Below are positions 15,134-28,318 of a stretch of DNA of 64,000 nucleotides, in pieces. The DNA comes from Bradyrhizobium semiaridum. GTDB taxonomy: Bacteria > Pseudomonadota > Alphaproteobacteria > Rhizobiales > Xanthobacteraceae. Under the pieces are notes generated by a model. It was given only the letters and a program-made list of their open reading frames with translations. It was not told the origin of the DNA and did no database searches. The stretch covers positions 372,001 to 436,000 of the forward strand of contig NZ_JAGKJJ010000001.1 in the NCBI RefSeq assembly GCF_020329505.1. Direction: 5' to 3'. The stretch's first letter is position 1, and each line of letters opens with the position of its first letter. The translations under genes were made by a program, and so were the position numbers.

Positions 15134-16357
15134 ATGGACGCTCACGTCAACGCCGAGATCGAGCGCGAAGCAGCGCTGGAGGCCGGTCCCTGGAAGCGTA
15201 ACCTGATCGTCTGCGTGTACGGCTCCTTCACGACCATCGTGGGGATGACGCTGCTGCTGCCGTTCCTGCCGCTTTATGTCGAGCAGCTCGGCGTGTCGGA
15301 TCACGCCGCGATCGTGCAATGGTCCGGCGTCGCCTATGGCGCCGCCTTCTTCTCTGCCGCCTTGACCGCGCCGCTATGGGGCCGCCTCGCCGACCGCTAC
15401 GGCCGCAAGCTGATGCTGATCCGCGCCAGCCTCGGCATGGCAATCGCGATGTCGCTGATGGGCATGGCGCACAACGTCTATGAGCTGGTCGGGCTGCGGC
15501 TCCTGACCGGCCTGCTCGGCGGCTACGCCTCGGGCTCGACCGTGCTGGTCGCAGCGCAGACGCCGAGGTCCCGCTCCGGCTGGGCGATCGGTGTCCTGTC
15601 CGCCGGCATCATGGCCGGCAGCCTGGTCGGCCCCTTGGTCGGCGGCATCCTGCCGCCCCTGATCGGCATCCGCGCGTCGTTCTTTTTGATCGGCGGCGTC
15701 ATCTTCGTCACCTTCCTCGGCACCACCTTCCTGCTTCGCGAGGGACCGCGGTCGAAGACCATGGGCGGCAGCAAAGCGCGCGGCGGCTGGGCGCAGGTAT
15801 CCGACAAACGGCCGCTGATCGCGATGTGGACGACCGGCCTGCTGCTGATGATCGCCAACATGTCGATCGAGCCGATCATCACGGTCTATGTCGCCCAGCT
15901 GGTCGAGGCGCCGCAGGTGACGTTCGTCGCCGGCCTCGTGATGTCGGCGGCGGCGTTCGGCAGCCTTTTGTCGTCGTCGCATCTCGGCAAGCTCGCCGAC
16001 CGCGTCGGGCACTGGCGGATCATCATCATCTGCCTTGCGGTCTCGGCGCTGCTACTAATTCCGCAGGCTTTCGTGACCAGCGGCTGGCAGCTGATCCTGC
16101 TGCGCTTCCTGATGGGGCTGGCGCTCGGCGGCCTGCTGCCGTGCATCGCGAGCGTGATCCGGCACAACGTGCCTGACACCGTCACCGGCAGCATGCTGGG
16201 CTATTCGGTGTCGGCGCAGTACGCGGGACAGGTGATCGGGCCGCTCGGCGGGGGCTTTGTCGGCGGCCATATCGGCATGCCTGCGGTGTTCCTCGGCACC
16301 AGCCTGCTGATGGCGCTTGGCGCGATCGGCAACTGGATGATCGAGACGAAGCGATAG
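15134..16357 (+). CDS. MFS transporter, TetA/multidrug-type
   Basis: A 407-residue carrier with 12 predicted helices. Motif A appears after helix 2 as GRLADRYGRK and again in the C-terminal half as GKLADRVGHW, and a motif-C-like GIMAGSLVGPLVGG lies in helix 5, typical of drug:H+ antiporters. The ATG follows the gntR stop after one base (TGAGATG), indicating translational coupling. It is therefore a candidate efflux carrier for the compound sensed by the GntR protein. The actual substrate is unknown. Confidence 0.88.
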   Translation: MDAHVNAEIEREAALEAGPWKRNLIVCVYGSFTTIVGMTLLLPFLPLYVEQLGVSDHAAIVQWSGVAYGAAFFSAALTAPLWGRLADRYGRKLMLIRASLGMAIAMSLMGMAHNVYELVGLRLLTGLLGGYASGSTVLVAAQTPRSRSGWAIGVLSAGIMAGSLVGPLVGGILPPLIGIRASFFLIGGVIFVTFLGTTFLLREGPRSKTMGGSKARGGWAQVSDKRPLIAMWTTGLLLMIANMSIEPIITVYVAQLVEAPQVTFVAGLVMSAAAFGSLLSSSHLGKLADRVGHWRIIIICLAVSALLLIPQAFVTSGWQLILLRFLMGLALGGLLPCIASVIRHNVPDTVTGSMLGYSVSAQYAGQVIGPLGGGFVGGHIGMPAVFLGTSLLMALGAIGNWMIETKR

Positions 16358-16378
16358 CCCGCCCCGCAGGACGCAAGA

Positions 16379-16406
16379 CAAAAAACGGCACCCGAAGGCG
16401 CCGTTT
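16379..16406 (-). terminator. Intrinsic terminator downstream of lon
   Basis: AAACGGC / GCCGTTT stem with inner GCC-TTCG-GGT, followed on the minus strand by six T residues (16386-16381 region). It ends lon transcription and can also serve the convergent MFS gene. Confidence 0.75.
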
Positions 16407-16429
16407 GATTGTTTGTCGATGGAGCTTGC

Positions 16430-18856
<2,427 letters not shown>

Positions 18857-19177
18857 GGCCTAATCCTCTTGTTATGCCCCCTTGCACGCAGCCCGCCTGC
18901 TCGCGCAACCGCCACAAGGTGCCTTGATGATCCGGAATAAGTGAGGCATTGGCCGCCGCTCTTTCCGCATCGGGAGGCGACGAATCTCAACGCATGAGCC
19001 CCGCCGCTGATTGCATTAGGTGGCTATCGGGCACAGGGGTGTCAAGTACGAGAAGTGTCGGGAAAGTCAGGCTAAACAGCGATTTGGTGCTACGCCGAAA
19101 GAGCGGCGCTGCTGAACGGCAGCGGCCGCCGGAACAGCCGGCAGCCGTGCATTTTTGACGGTTCGCGATGCGGATCT
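18857..19177. other. Intergenic region between clpX and lon
   Basis: This is expected to hold the lon promoter and the clpX transcript end. I found no convincing sigma-32 or sigma-70 motif and no small gene. Confidence 0.5.
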
Positions 19178-20452
<1,275 letters not shown>

Positions 20453-20891
20453 CCATTATCTCCGTCCGCCGTTCGATCTCGTTTGCCAGATCGACCCAAT
20501 CCGGCACAAACCGGGGCTGATGGGTAGATAGAGCAAATTCCGTACCAAAAAAGACCCTACGCAGTACTGACCGTGCGAATCACGGTGCCTTCGAATCCCC
20601 CGCGATCATAGTCGATGCGTCACAGCCAACCATGCTGGCACCCGACTATCAAGAATTCGCTAATCGCGGGGCCAGCTCAAGACCGTGACAATACCGTGAT
20701 TTTCAACGATCGCACGTGGAATACGCGTCGAAATCCACGAAACGTTGCGGGATTGCCACGCCGGCCAATGAGCACGAAAGCGGAACTTTCGGCCCGCACG
20801 CATGCACTTGCGCAGCTCCGCAGTCCCGTTTGCCGGTTATGTGAGGCGCCAATGTGGAGATCACACGACGCCTCGGAATGCCTGCCCTGAC
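20453..20891. other. Long intergenic region between clpP and clpX
   Basis: No gene with a credible ribosome site is seen on either strand. It must carry the clpX promoter(s); no clear -35/-10 pair could be assigned by eye. Confidence 0.5.
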
Positions 20892-21527
20892 TCAGGCCGC
20901 CTTGGCGGCCGCCGGATCGTCCGGGCGCTTGTCGATCACCTTGTCGACGAGGCCGAACGCCTTTGCGTCCTCGGCGGTCAGGAACTTGTCGCGCTCGAGC
21001 GCGTCCTCGATCGCCTTGTAGGTCTGGCCGGTGTGCTTCACGTAGATCTCGTTGAGACGCTTCTTGAGATTCAGGATCTCCTGCGCGTGCAGCATGATGT
21101 CGGTGGCCTGGCCCTGGAAGCCGCCGGAGGGCTGATGCACCATGATGCGGGAGTTCGGCAGCGTGAAGCGCATGTCCTTCTCGCCGGCCGCCAGCAGCAG
21201 CGAGCCCATCGAAGCGGCCTGCCCCGTGCACAGCGTCGATACCGGCGGACGGATGAACTGCATCGTGTCGTAGATCGCAAGGCCCGACGTCACCACGCCG
21301 CCCGGCGAGTTGATGTACATCGAGATTTCCTTCTTCGGATTCTCGGCCTCGAGGAACAGGAGCTGCGCGACGATCAAGGTCGACATGCCGTCCTCCACCG
21401 GACCGGTCACGAAGATGATGCGCTCCTTGAGGAGGCGCGAGAAGATGTCGTAGGCGCGTTCACCGCGATTGGTCTGCTCGACGACCATCGGGACGAGGTT
21501 CATGTAGGTTTCAACGGGATCGCGCAT
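20892..21527 (-). CDS. clpP: ATP-dependent Clp protease proteolytic subunit ClpP
   Basis: A 211-residue serine peptidase that forms the tetradecameric chamber for ClpX or ClpA. The catalytic triad is visible as Ser106 (GQAASMGS), His131 (MVHQPSGG) and Asp180 ([11 protein letters not shown]). The INSPGGVV loop (72-79) is conserved. The N-terminal extension before [10 protein letters not shown] is short, as in alphaproteobacteria. It lies downstream of tig with a 221-base gap and upstream of clpX. Confidence 0.98.
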   Translation of the reverse strand: MRDPVETYMNLVPMVVEQTNRGERAYDIFSRLLKERIIFVTGPVEDGMSTLIVAQLLFLEAENPKKEISMYINSPGGVVTSGLAIYDTMQFIRPPVSTLCTGQAASMGSLLLAAGEKDMRFTLPNSRIMVHQPSGGFQGQATDIMLHAQEILNLKKRLNEIYVKHTGQTYKAIEDALERDKFLTAEDAKAFGLVDKVIDKRPDDPAAAKAA

Positions 21528-21748
21528 GGAAGGACCCAGGGGTTAGGGGTGATGCGAAGGAAGCTTACGGTTAACCCAGATATAGGCCAATTTCCGGCCG
21601 ACAAGACCGGCACTAGCCACCTGGGCAGGCGAACTCAGGCAAGACGATCGGCCGCCGAAGTTCAAGCTGATTCGCAGCGGCGCGCCTAGCGACGGGGTCC
21701 CGCCGCCGGCGCGCTTTCGCGGTTCATCATTAACGCGAGGTGCCGGAA

Positions 21749-23110
21749 TTAAGCGGCAGTCTTCTCGGCGTCGTCATCCTTGAACAACTCCTCCTTGGTG
21801 ACCTTCTTCTCGGTCACGTTGGCGAGCTCGAGGATGAAGTCGACCACCTTGTCCTCGTAGATCGGGGCACGCAGCTGAGCCAGCGCCTGGGCGTTGTTGC
21901 GGTAGTAATCCCAGACTTCCTTCTCGCGGCCGGGCACCTGGCGGGCACGCTCGATCACCGCGCGCGAGACCTCCTCGTCGGTCACGGTGATCTTGTTCTT
22001 CTCGCCGATCTCCGAGAGCACGAGGCCAAGCCGGACCCGGCGGTCGGCGATCGTACGGTACTCCTGCTTGGCCGCCTCCTCGGTGGTGTTCTCGTCGGCA
22101 AAGGTCTTGCCGGAGGATTCCATCTCGGCCTTGATCGAGTTCCACATCAGGTTGAACTCTTCGTCGACAAGCGACGGCGGCGCCTCGAACTTGTGGTTCT
22201 CGTCGAGCCGGTCGAGCAGCGCGCGCTTGACGCGCTGCCGGGTGGCTCCGGCGAACTCCGCCTTCAGACGCTCGCGCATCAGTTCCTTGAGCTTGTCCAG
22301 CGATTCCAGGCCCAGCGTCTTGGCAAACTCGTCGTCGATCGTGGTCTCGCCGGGCGCCTCGATCAGCGTCGCGGTGGTCTCGAATTCGGCCGGCTGGCCG
22401 GCGAGCTTCTCGTTGAGATAGTTCTTCGGGAACGAGACCTTCAGCGTGCGGGTCTCGTTCGCGCCGATGCCGATCAGCTGCTCCTCGAAGCCCGGGATGA
22501 ACTGGCCGGTGCCGATCACGACCTGGATGCCCTCACCGGTGCCGCCCTCGAAGGCCTCGCCGTTGATGGTGCCCTTGAAGTTGACGGTGACGCGGTCGCC
22601 GTTCTCGGCCTTGGCGCCCTCGGACTTGGCATTGTACGGACGGTTGCTGTCGGCGATGCGCTTGATGCCGTCGTCGACGTCGGCGTCGGAAACGTCGACC
22701 ACCGGCTTCTCGACCGCGAAGGTCTTGAAGTCGGCGAGCGTGATCGGCGGCACCACCTCGATCGCGACTGTGTAGGTCAGATCGGTCTTGCCCGACAGCA
22801 GATCCTCGACCTCAGCCTTCTCGGTCGGCATCGTGATCTTCGGCTCGCCGGCGAGGCGGAAGCCGCGGTCGGTGAAGATCTGCTTGTTGGTGTCGCTGAT
22901 GGTCTGGTCGATGGTCTCGGCCATCACCGAGCGACCGTAGATCTTCTTCAGATGCGCCACCGGCACCTTGCCCGGACGGAAACCGTTGAGACGCACCTTG
23001 TCCTTGAGGTCGACCAGCTTGGCGCCGGCCTTGGCATCGAGATCGGATGCCGGAACGCTGATCTTGAACTCGTGCTTCAGTCCCTCGTTGAGGGTCTCGG
23101 TGACCTGCAT
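21749..23110 (-). CDS. tig: Trigger factor
   Basis: A 453-residue ribosome-associated chaperone. The ribosome-docking signature GFRPGKVP is at residues 43-50. The FKBP-type prolyl isomerase domain spans about 165-245 ([20 protein letters not shown], then [11 protein letters not shown]). The C-terminal helical arms form the substrate cradle. It binds nascent chains at the exit tunnel (known for the family). The gene order tig-clpP-clpX-lon links folding and degradation. A tRNA-Leu gene lies 163 bases upstream on the same strand. Confidence 0.97.
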   Translation of the reverse strand: MQVTETLNEGLKHEFKISVPASDLDAKAGAKLVDLKDKVRLNGFRPGKVPVAHLKKIYGRSVMAETIDQTISDTNKQIFTDRGFRLAGEPKITMPTEKAEVEDLLSGKTDLTYTVAIEVVPPITLADFKTFAVEKPVVDVSDADVDDGIKRIADSNRPYNAKSEGAKAENGDRVTVNFKGTINGEAFEGGTGEGIQVVIGTGQFIPGFEEQLIGIGANETRTLKVSFPKNYLNEKLAGQPAEFETTATLIEAPGETTIDDEFAKTLGLESLDKLKELMRERLKAEFAGATRQRVKRALLDRLDENHKFEAPPSLVDEEFNLMWNSIKAEMESSGKTFADENTTEEAAKQEYRTIADRRVRLGLVLSEIGEKNKITVTDEEVSRAVIERARQVPGREKEVWDYYRNNAQALAQLRAPIYEDKVVDFILELANVTEKKVTKEELFKDDDAEKTAA

Positions 23111-23273
23111 GGTGTCAATCTTCTTCCGCTTTCGCCGCCGGCCTTGCGGCCGTGGCAGTGTTCAATCAAGTCGACGCGCGGCCGTTGAGCCTGACGCCGG
23201 TGGTTCGGTGGACCCGCGGCCCGCCAGGGCTCAAGGTCCTCCAAGGAATCGTCATGCAAACGCTGTAAGCGCT

Positions 23274-23358
23274 TGGTGCGGGCGGAGGGACTCGAACCCC
23301 CACAACTTTCGTCACTGGAACCTAAATCCAGCGCGTCTACCAGTTCCGCCACGCCCGC
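23274..23358 (-). tRNA. tRNA-Leu (anticodon TAG)
   Basis: An 85-base class II tRNA on the minus strand with encoded CCA. The acceptor GCGGGCG pairs with CGCCCGC. The anticodon stem CTGGA/TCCAG encloses TTTAGGT (anticodon TAG), and a variable arm and GGTTCGAGTCC T-arm follow. Confidence 0.96.
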
Positions 23359-23492
23359 GTGAAAGCATCCACTCCGGCCGCGATGCCGCGGGCGGCCGGG
23401 CTTATAACATGCGCCCACCGGTTCGCAGCAAAAAAATGGCCGCTATGCACCCTGCCCTGCGACCGATCGCGACTGGACAGGTCTAATTAAAA

Positions 23493-24815
23493 ATGGTCCG
23501 CATCGGTCCGATGGCAAGTCCCGATTTTTCCCTCACCCGGCGCGACATGATGGCCTGCCTCGGCGCCGCGGCGCTTTGTCCCGTGTGGCCAGCCCAAAGC
23601 CTGGCGCAGGGCCGGACCGCGGTCGCGCTGCAAGCCAAGGCAGACCGCGTCGCGCTACGCTCCGGCGGCCCCGAGACGCCGGTCTGGTTGCTCGGCGGCG
23701 GCGAACTCCGCTTCAAGCGCGGCGAGACCCTCGACGTGACCCTCAGCAACGAGCTTCCGCTGCCGGTCGCGTTCAACTGCCGGGGGCTCGACGGCGCGCC
23801 GGCGGCGGAGCCGCTGACCTCCCGGGCACCGCTCGCGACGGGAGCAAAGGATACCTTCCAGCTCGCGCTGCGGCAGGCTGGCACCTTGTTCTGCGAAGCG
23901 AGCCCGCTCGGCGACGGCGCCTTGCCGGTGCGGCCGTGCGCCGTGGTCGTCACCGGGACGGCGCCGGTCGCCATCGACCGCGACGAGGTCCTGCTGATCG
24001 AGGAGTGGCGGCTCCGCCCCGACGGCAGCGCGGTTCCGCCCGGAATCGTTCCAGAGGATACGACGTTATTTCATACAGTTAACGGCCGAACCTCATTCGA
24101 GATCTCGGCCCAGGCCAATGCCCGGCTGAGACTCCGCTTTGTCAACGGCAGCCCGCGCAGCGTACTCGCGGTCAAGCTTGAGAATGCCGACATCAGGGTG
24201 ATGGCGATCGACAGCCAGCCTGCCGAGCCGTTTCCGGCACGTAACGGCGCGCTGGTGCTGGCGCCGGGAAGCCGCACGGACGTCTTCGTCGACGCCGTTG
24301 GGCCGGCGGGCACGAGTTTCCCGATCCTGCTCCACGACGGCAAGCAGGCCCGGTCGGTCGGCAAGGTCACCGTCACGGCCGAGCCGCCGCTCCGTCCCGC
24401 GCCATTTCCGCCCGCCCCCCCGCTGCCGGCCAACGACCTGCCGGCCCAGTTCGACCTCAAGAATGCCGCGAGGTTCGAGCTGGCGCTCGGAGGGCCCGGC
24501 GACTGGACGCGCGCCGCAGACTTCAAGCCGTCCTCCGCGCCCGCCTTTCAAGCCAAGATCGGCCGCGCCGTCGTACTGGCCCTGACCAACCGCGCCTCCG
24601 TGACCACCGTCTTCCATTTGCACGGTCACCACTTCCGCCTGCTCGACCGGCTCGACGACGGCTGGAAGCCGTTCTGGCTCGACACGCTCGCGATCGAACC
24701 CGGCCAGACCCAGCGCACCGCCTTCCTCGCCGAATATCCGGGTCGCTATCTGATCGAGCAGGTCGCGACGGATTGGGCAGCGCCGCGGCTCGTGCGATGG
24801 TATGGCGTTCAATAA
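23493..24815 (+). CDS. Cupredoxin-fold multicopper-oxidase-like protein with degenerate copper sites
   Basis: A 440-residue exported protein. The signal is twin-arginine type (SLTRRDMMACLG, residues 13-24). Three cupredoxin domains of the multicopper oxidase/FtsP (SufI) superfamily follow. One copper-binding motif survives as HLHGHHF at 375-381. The N-terminal HxHG motif is replaced by NCRG (95-98), and the C-terminal HCHxxxHxxxxM motif is missing, the chain ending in VATDWAAPRLVRWYGVQ. Loss of the type 1 cysteine and most trinuclear ligands argues against oxidase activity and for a SufI-like structural role. An enolase-superfamily gene starts 18 bases later. Confidence 0.78.
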   Translation: MVRIGPMASPDFSLTRRDMMACLGAAALCPVWPAQSLAQGRTAVALQAKADRVALRSGGPETPVWLLGGGELRFKRGETLDVTLSNELPLPVAFNCRGLDGAPAAEPLTSRAPLATGAKDTFQLALRQAGTLFCEASPLGDGALPVRPCAVVVTGTAPVAIDRDEVLLIEEWRLRPDGSAVPPGIVPEDTTLFHTVNGRTSFEISAQANARLRLRFVNGSPRSVLAVKLENADIRVMAIDSQPAEPFPARNGALVLAPGSRTDVFVDAVGPAGTSFPILLHDGKQARSVGKVTVTAEPPLRPAPFPPAPPLPANDLPAQFDLKNAARFELALGGPGDWTRAADFKPSSAPAFQAKIGRAVVLALTNRASVTTVFHLHGHHFRLLDRLDDGWKPFWLDTLAIEPGQTQRTAFLAEYPGRYLIEQVATDWAAPRLVRWYGVQ

Positions 24816-24833
24816 CAACAAGAGGAAACACCC

Positions 24834-25919
24834 ATGAGCCAGGCAGTTGCCGCGATCCGCAAAGTCACCGCGCGAAGCGTCGTGGTGCCGCTCAAGCGCC
24901 CTGTGAAGAACGCCTTCGGCGTGATCGATTCCGGCCCGCTCGTGCTGATCGACGTCGAGACCGATCAAGGCGTTACCGGCCGCACCTATATCTTCGCCTA
25001 CAGCAAGCTCACACTTAACCCACTTTGCTACCTGATCGAGGAGATCGGCCGCGAGCTCGTCGGCAAGCCGGTCGCGCCGTTCGAGCTGATGAAAGCGATG
25101 GACGCCAAGTTTCGCCTGCTCGGCTGGCAGGGCCTGGTCGGCATGGCGGTGTCGGGCCTCGACATGGCCTATTGGGACGTGCTCGGCCAACTCGCCGGCC
25201 GGCCGCTGGTCGAATTGCTTGGCGGCTCGGCAACGCCGATCAAGGCTTACGACAGCTACGGCGTGGTCGATCCGGTGGCCGACGAGCGCGCGCTACGCCG
25301 CTCGCTCGACCAGGGATTCAAGGGCATCAAGATCAAGGGCGGCGACGGCGATGCCGCCAATGACGAGCGCGTGGTCAAGAGCGTGCGCGCCCTGCTCGGC
25401 CCGGACATCGCGCTGATGATCGACTTCAACCAGTCGCTCGATCCGGCAGAAGCCACCCGCCGCATCGCGCGGCTCGCGCCCTACGATCTGCACTGGATCG
25501 AGGAGCCGGTGCCGCAGGAGAATCTCTCCGGCCACGCCAAGGTCCGCGAGACCTCGCCGACGCCGATCCAGGCCGGCGAGAACTGGTGGTTTCCGCGCGG
25601 CTTTGCCGAAGCGATCGCCGCCAGCGCGTCCGACTTCATCATGCCCGACGTAATGAAGGTCGGGGGCGTCTCGGGTTGGCTCCAGGTCGCAGGCCAGGCC
25701 GACGCCGCCTCGATCCCGATGTCGAGCCATCTGTTCGCCGAGGTCAGCGCGCATCTGCTCGCGGTGACGCCGACCGCGCACTGGCTCGAATTCCTCGACT
25801 TCGCCGGCGCGATCCTGGCAAAGCCGGCCGAGATCGTCGACGGCGCGGTGACCGCACACGGCCCCGGCCTCGGCATCGAGTGGAATGAGCCGGCGGTGGC
25901 GAAGTATCTGGTGAGCTAG
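24834..25919 (+). CDS. Mandelate racemase-like enzyme (enolase superfamily)
   Basis: A 361-residue enzyme. The catalytic set matches Pseudomonas putida mandelate racemase, as I recall its numbering, with a constant offset of +2: Lys166 and Lys168 (KIKIKGG), Asp197 and Asn199 (MIDFNQ), Glu223 (WIEEP), Glu249 (AGEN), Asp272 (MPDVMKVGG), His299 (SSHLF) and Glu319 (TAHWLEF). Mg2+ is bound by Asp197, Glu223 and Glu249, and Lys168 and His299 are the two acid/base residues. Either mandelate or a related alpha-hydroxy acid is the probable substrate. It lies 18 bases after the cupredoxin gene, so the two are probably cotranscribed. Confidence 0.88.
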   Translation: MSQAVAAIRKVTARSVVVPLKRPVKNAFGVIDSGPLVLIDVETDQGVTGRTYIFAYSKLTLNPLCYLIEEIGRELVGKPVAPFELMKAMDAKFRLLGWQGLVGMAVSGLDMAYWDVLGQLAGRPLVELLGGSATPIKAYDSYGVVDPVADERALRRSLDQGFKGIKIKGGDGDAANDERVVKSVRALLGPDIALMIDFNQSLDPAEATRRIARLAPYDLHWIEEPVPQENLSGHAKVRETSPTPIQAGENWWFPRGFAEAIAASASDFIMPDVMKVGGVSGWLQVAGQADAASIPMSSHLFAEVSAHLLAVTPTAHWLEFLDFAGAILAKPAEIVDGAVTAHGPGLGIEWNEPAVAKYLVS

Positions 25920-25976
25920 GAGCTAGCCTTCGCGCCAACTTACGCCGCCGCATCCACGTCCGAGAGCGCGAGCCGT

Positions 25977-27476
25977 CTAATAGTCAATCCCGAACTCGTC
26001 ATAGAGCCGGCGAAACACCGCGGGCAGAACCTCGGTGAGATCCTCGGCGATCAGGCCCGGGCCGGCCTCTCTCGCGCCCTCGCCGTGCATCCAGACGCCG
26101 ATGCTGGCCGCTTCGAACGCCGCAACGCCCTGCGCTAGGAAGCCCGCGATGATGCCGGTCAGCACGTCACCGGCGCCGGCGGTGGCGAGCCAAGGCGGCG
26201 CGTTGGCGGCGATGCTGGCGCGGCCGTCGGGCGATGCGACCACGGTGTCGGCGCCCTTCAACAGCACCACGGCGCCGGAGCGCTCGGCGGCGGCGCGCAC
26301 CCGCTCGAGCTTGGAGCGGCCCGGATGCTTGTTGGAGATGTCGCTGAACAGCCGCGGAAACTCGCCTTCGTGCGGCGTCAGCACCACCTGCTGGCCGTCG
26401 GAGGCCTTGATCGTGTCGAACAGGCGGTCCGGCGCGCTGGCAAAACTGGTCAGCGCGTCGGCATCGAGCACGAGGTGGCGCTGCGCCGCGAGCGCGGTGT
26501 GGACGAAGTCGCGGGTGCGCGCGTTGACGCCGAGACCCGGGCCGATCGCGCAGGCATTGTAGCGCTTGTCGCCGAGCAGCTCGGCGAACTGGATCGGATT
26601 GTCGACCGCTCGCACCATCACCGCGGTCAGCGCCGCCGCGTTGACGGCGAGCGCATCGCGCGGCGAGGCCAGCGTCACGAGGCCGGCGCCGGCTCGCAGC
26701 GCGCCACGCGCTGCGAGCCGCGCCGCGCCGGTCGAGGCGATATCGCCTGATACGACCACGGCATGGCCGCGTGCGTATTTATGGCCGTCGATCCGCGGCA
26801 CCGGGAACGACCAGCGCCAGGCCTGCGGCACATTCTCCGCGGTCAGCGGCTTGATCTCGTCGAGCACGGTCAGATCGATGCCGATGTCGGCGACGCGGAC
26901 GCGGCCGCAATGCATCCGCCCCGGCAACAATAGATGCGCGGGCTTCTTGCGGAAGAAGGTCACGGTCTCGGTCGCCTGCACCGCGGCGCCCATCACCGCG
27001 GCCGTCGTGCCGTTGATGCCGCTCGGCAGGTCGACCGCCAGCACCGGCGCGCCGTTGGCGTTGATCGCCACGATCATCTCCAGCGGATCGCCCTTCACCG
27101 GCCGGTTGAGGCCGGCGCCAAACAGGGCGTCGATGATCAGCGCCGGCTTGCCGAGCGCCTGCGGGTTGAACGGCAGCACCGGATATTTCCAGCCCTTCGC
27201 CGCCAGCGCCGCATCGCCCTGCAGGCTGTCGCGCTCGCAGAGCAGGACGACGGAGACCTCGCGGCCGCGCGCCGCGAGTTCAGCGGCGGCGACGAAGCCG
27301 TCGCCGCCATTGTTGCCGCGGCCGGCAACGACGACGATCGGCCCCTCCTCGACGAGGTCCATCGCCGCCTCGGCGACCGCCTGACCCGCGCTCATCATCA
27401 ATGCGAAGCCCGGCGTGCCGGCTGCGATGGTCAGCCGGTCGGCGCGTTCCATCTCGGTGGTGGTCAGCACATCCAT
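25977..27476 (-). CDS. nnr: Bifunctional NAD(P)H-hydrate epimerase / ADP-dependent NAD(P)H-hydrate dehydratase
   Basis: A 499-residue fusion that repairs hydrated NADH and NADPH. The N-terminal NnrE epimerase domain (about 1-215) has GRGNNGGDGFV at 52-62 and DALFGAGLNRPVKG. The C-terminal NnrD carbohydrate-kinase-like domain (about 225-490) has VVSGDIASTGAA, VLTPHEGEF and the anion-hole GAGDVLTGIIAG. The length fits fused family members. It is divergent from glnB, whose long 5' region separates them. Confidence 0.95.
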   Translation of the reverse strand: MDVLTTTEMERADRLTIAAGTPGFALMMSAGQAVAEAAMDLVEEGPIVVVAGRGNNGGDGFVAAAELAARGREVSVVLLCERDSLQGDAALAAKGWKYPVLPFNPQALGKPALIIDALFGAGLNRPVKGDPLEMIVAINANGAPVLAVDLPSGINGTTAAVMGAAVQATETVTFFRKKPAHLLLPGRMHCGRVRVADIGIDLTVLDEIKPLTAENVPQAWRWSFPVPRIDGHKYARGHAVVVSGDIASTGAARLAARGALRAGAGLVTLASPRDALAVNAAALTAVMVRAVDNPIQFAELLGDKRYNACAIGPGLGVNARTRDFVHTALAAQRHLVLDADALTSFASAPDRLFDTIKASDGQQVVLTPHEGEFPRLFSDISNKHPGRSKLERVRAAAERSGAVVLLKGADTVVASPDGRASIAANAPPWLATAGAGDVLTGIIAGFLAQGVAAFEAASIGVWMHGEGAREAGPGLIAEDLTEVLPAVFRRLYDEFGIDY

Positions 27477-28171
<695 letters not shown>

Positions 28172-28212
28172 GGGCGGTGCTATCGGCATTTTCCGACGCT
28201 CAAGGAGAATAA

Positions 28213-28230
28213 AGGCTGCTTCGGCAGCCT
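28213..28230 (+). terminator. UUCG-capped hairpin between glnB and glnA
   Basis: AGGCTGC and GCAGCCT form a perfect seven-base stem around the very stable TTCG tetraloop. The following GATTTCGTTT is a poor U-tract, so partial termination or RNA processing between glnB and glnA is more likely than a full stop. Confidence 0.6.
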
Positions 28231-28318
28231 GATTTCGTTTGAGCGGTCACACCAACTCGCCAAAAGCGGGAATAATGTCGCCGCTGGAAACCGACCCGCA
28301 CATCCATAAGGGGTATTC

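Noticed and set aside
18857..18960. A sigma-32 heat-shock promoter before lon
   Set aside because: Lon is often heat-regulated, but no CTTG-N-CCCCAT-like pair with proper spacing could be seen.
20615..20890. A 91-codon frame between clpP and clpX
   Set aside because: No ribosome site, arginine/histidine-rich random composition and no homology that I recognise.
21740..23188. A 482-codon open frame antisense to tig
   Set aside because: It is a shadow of trigger factor, whose signature motifs are intact on the other strand.
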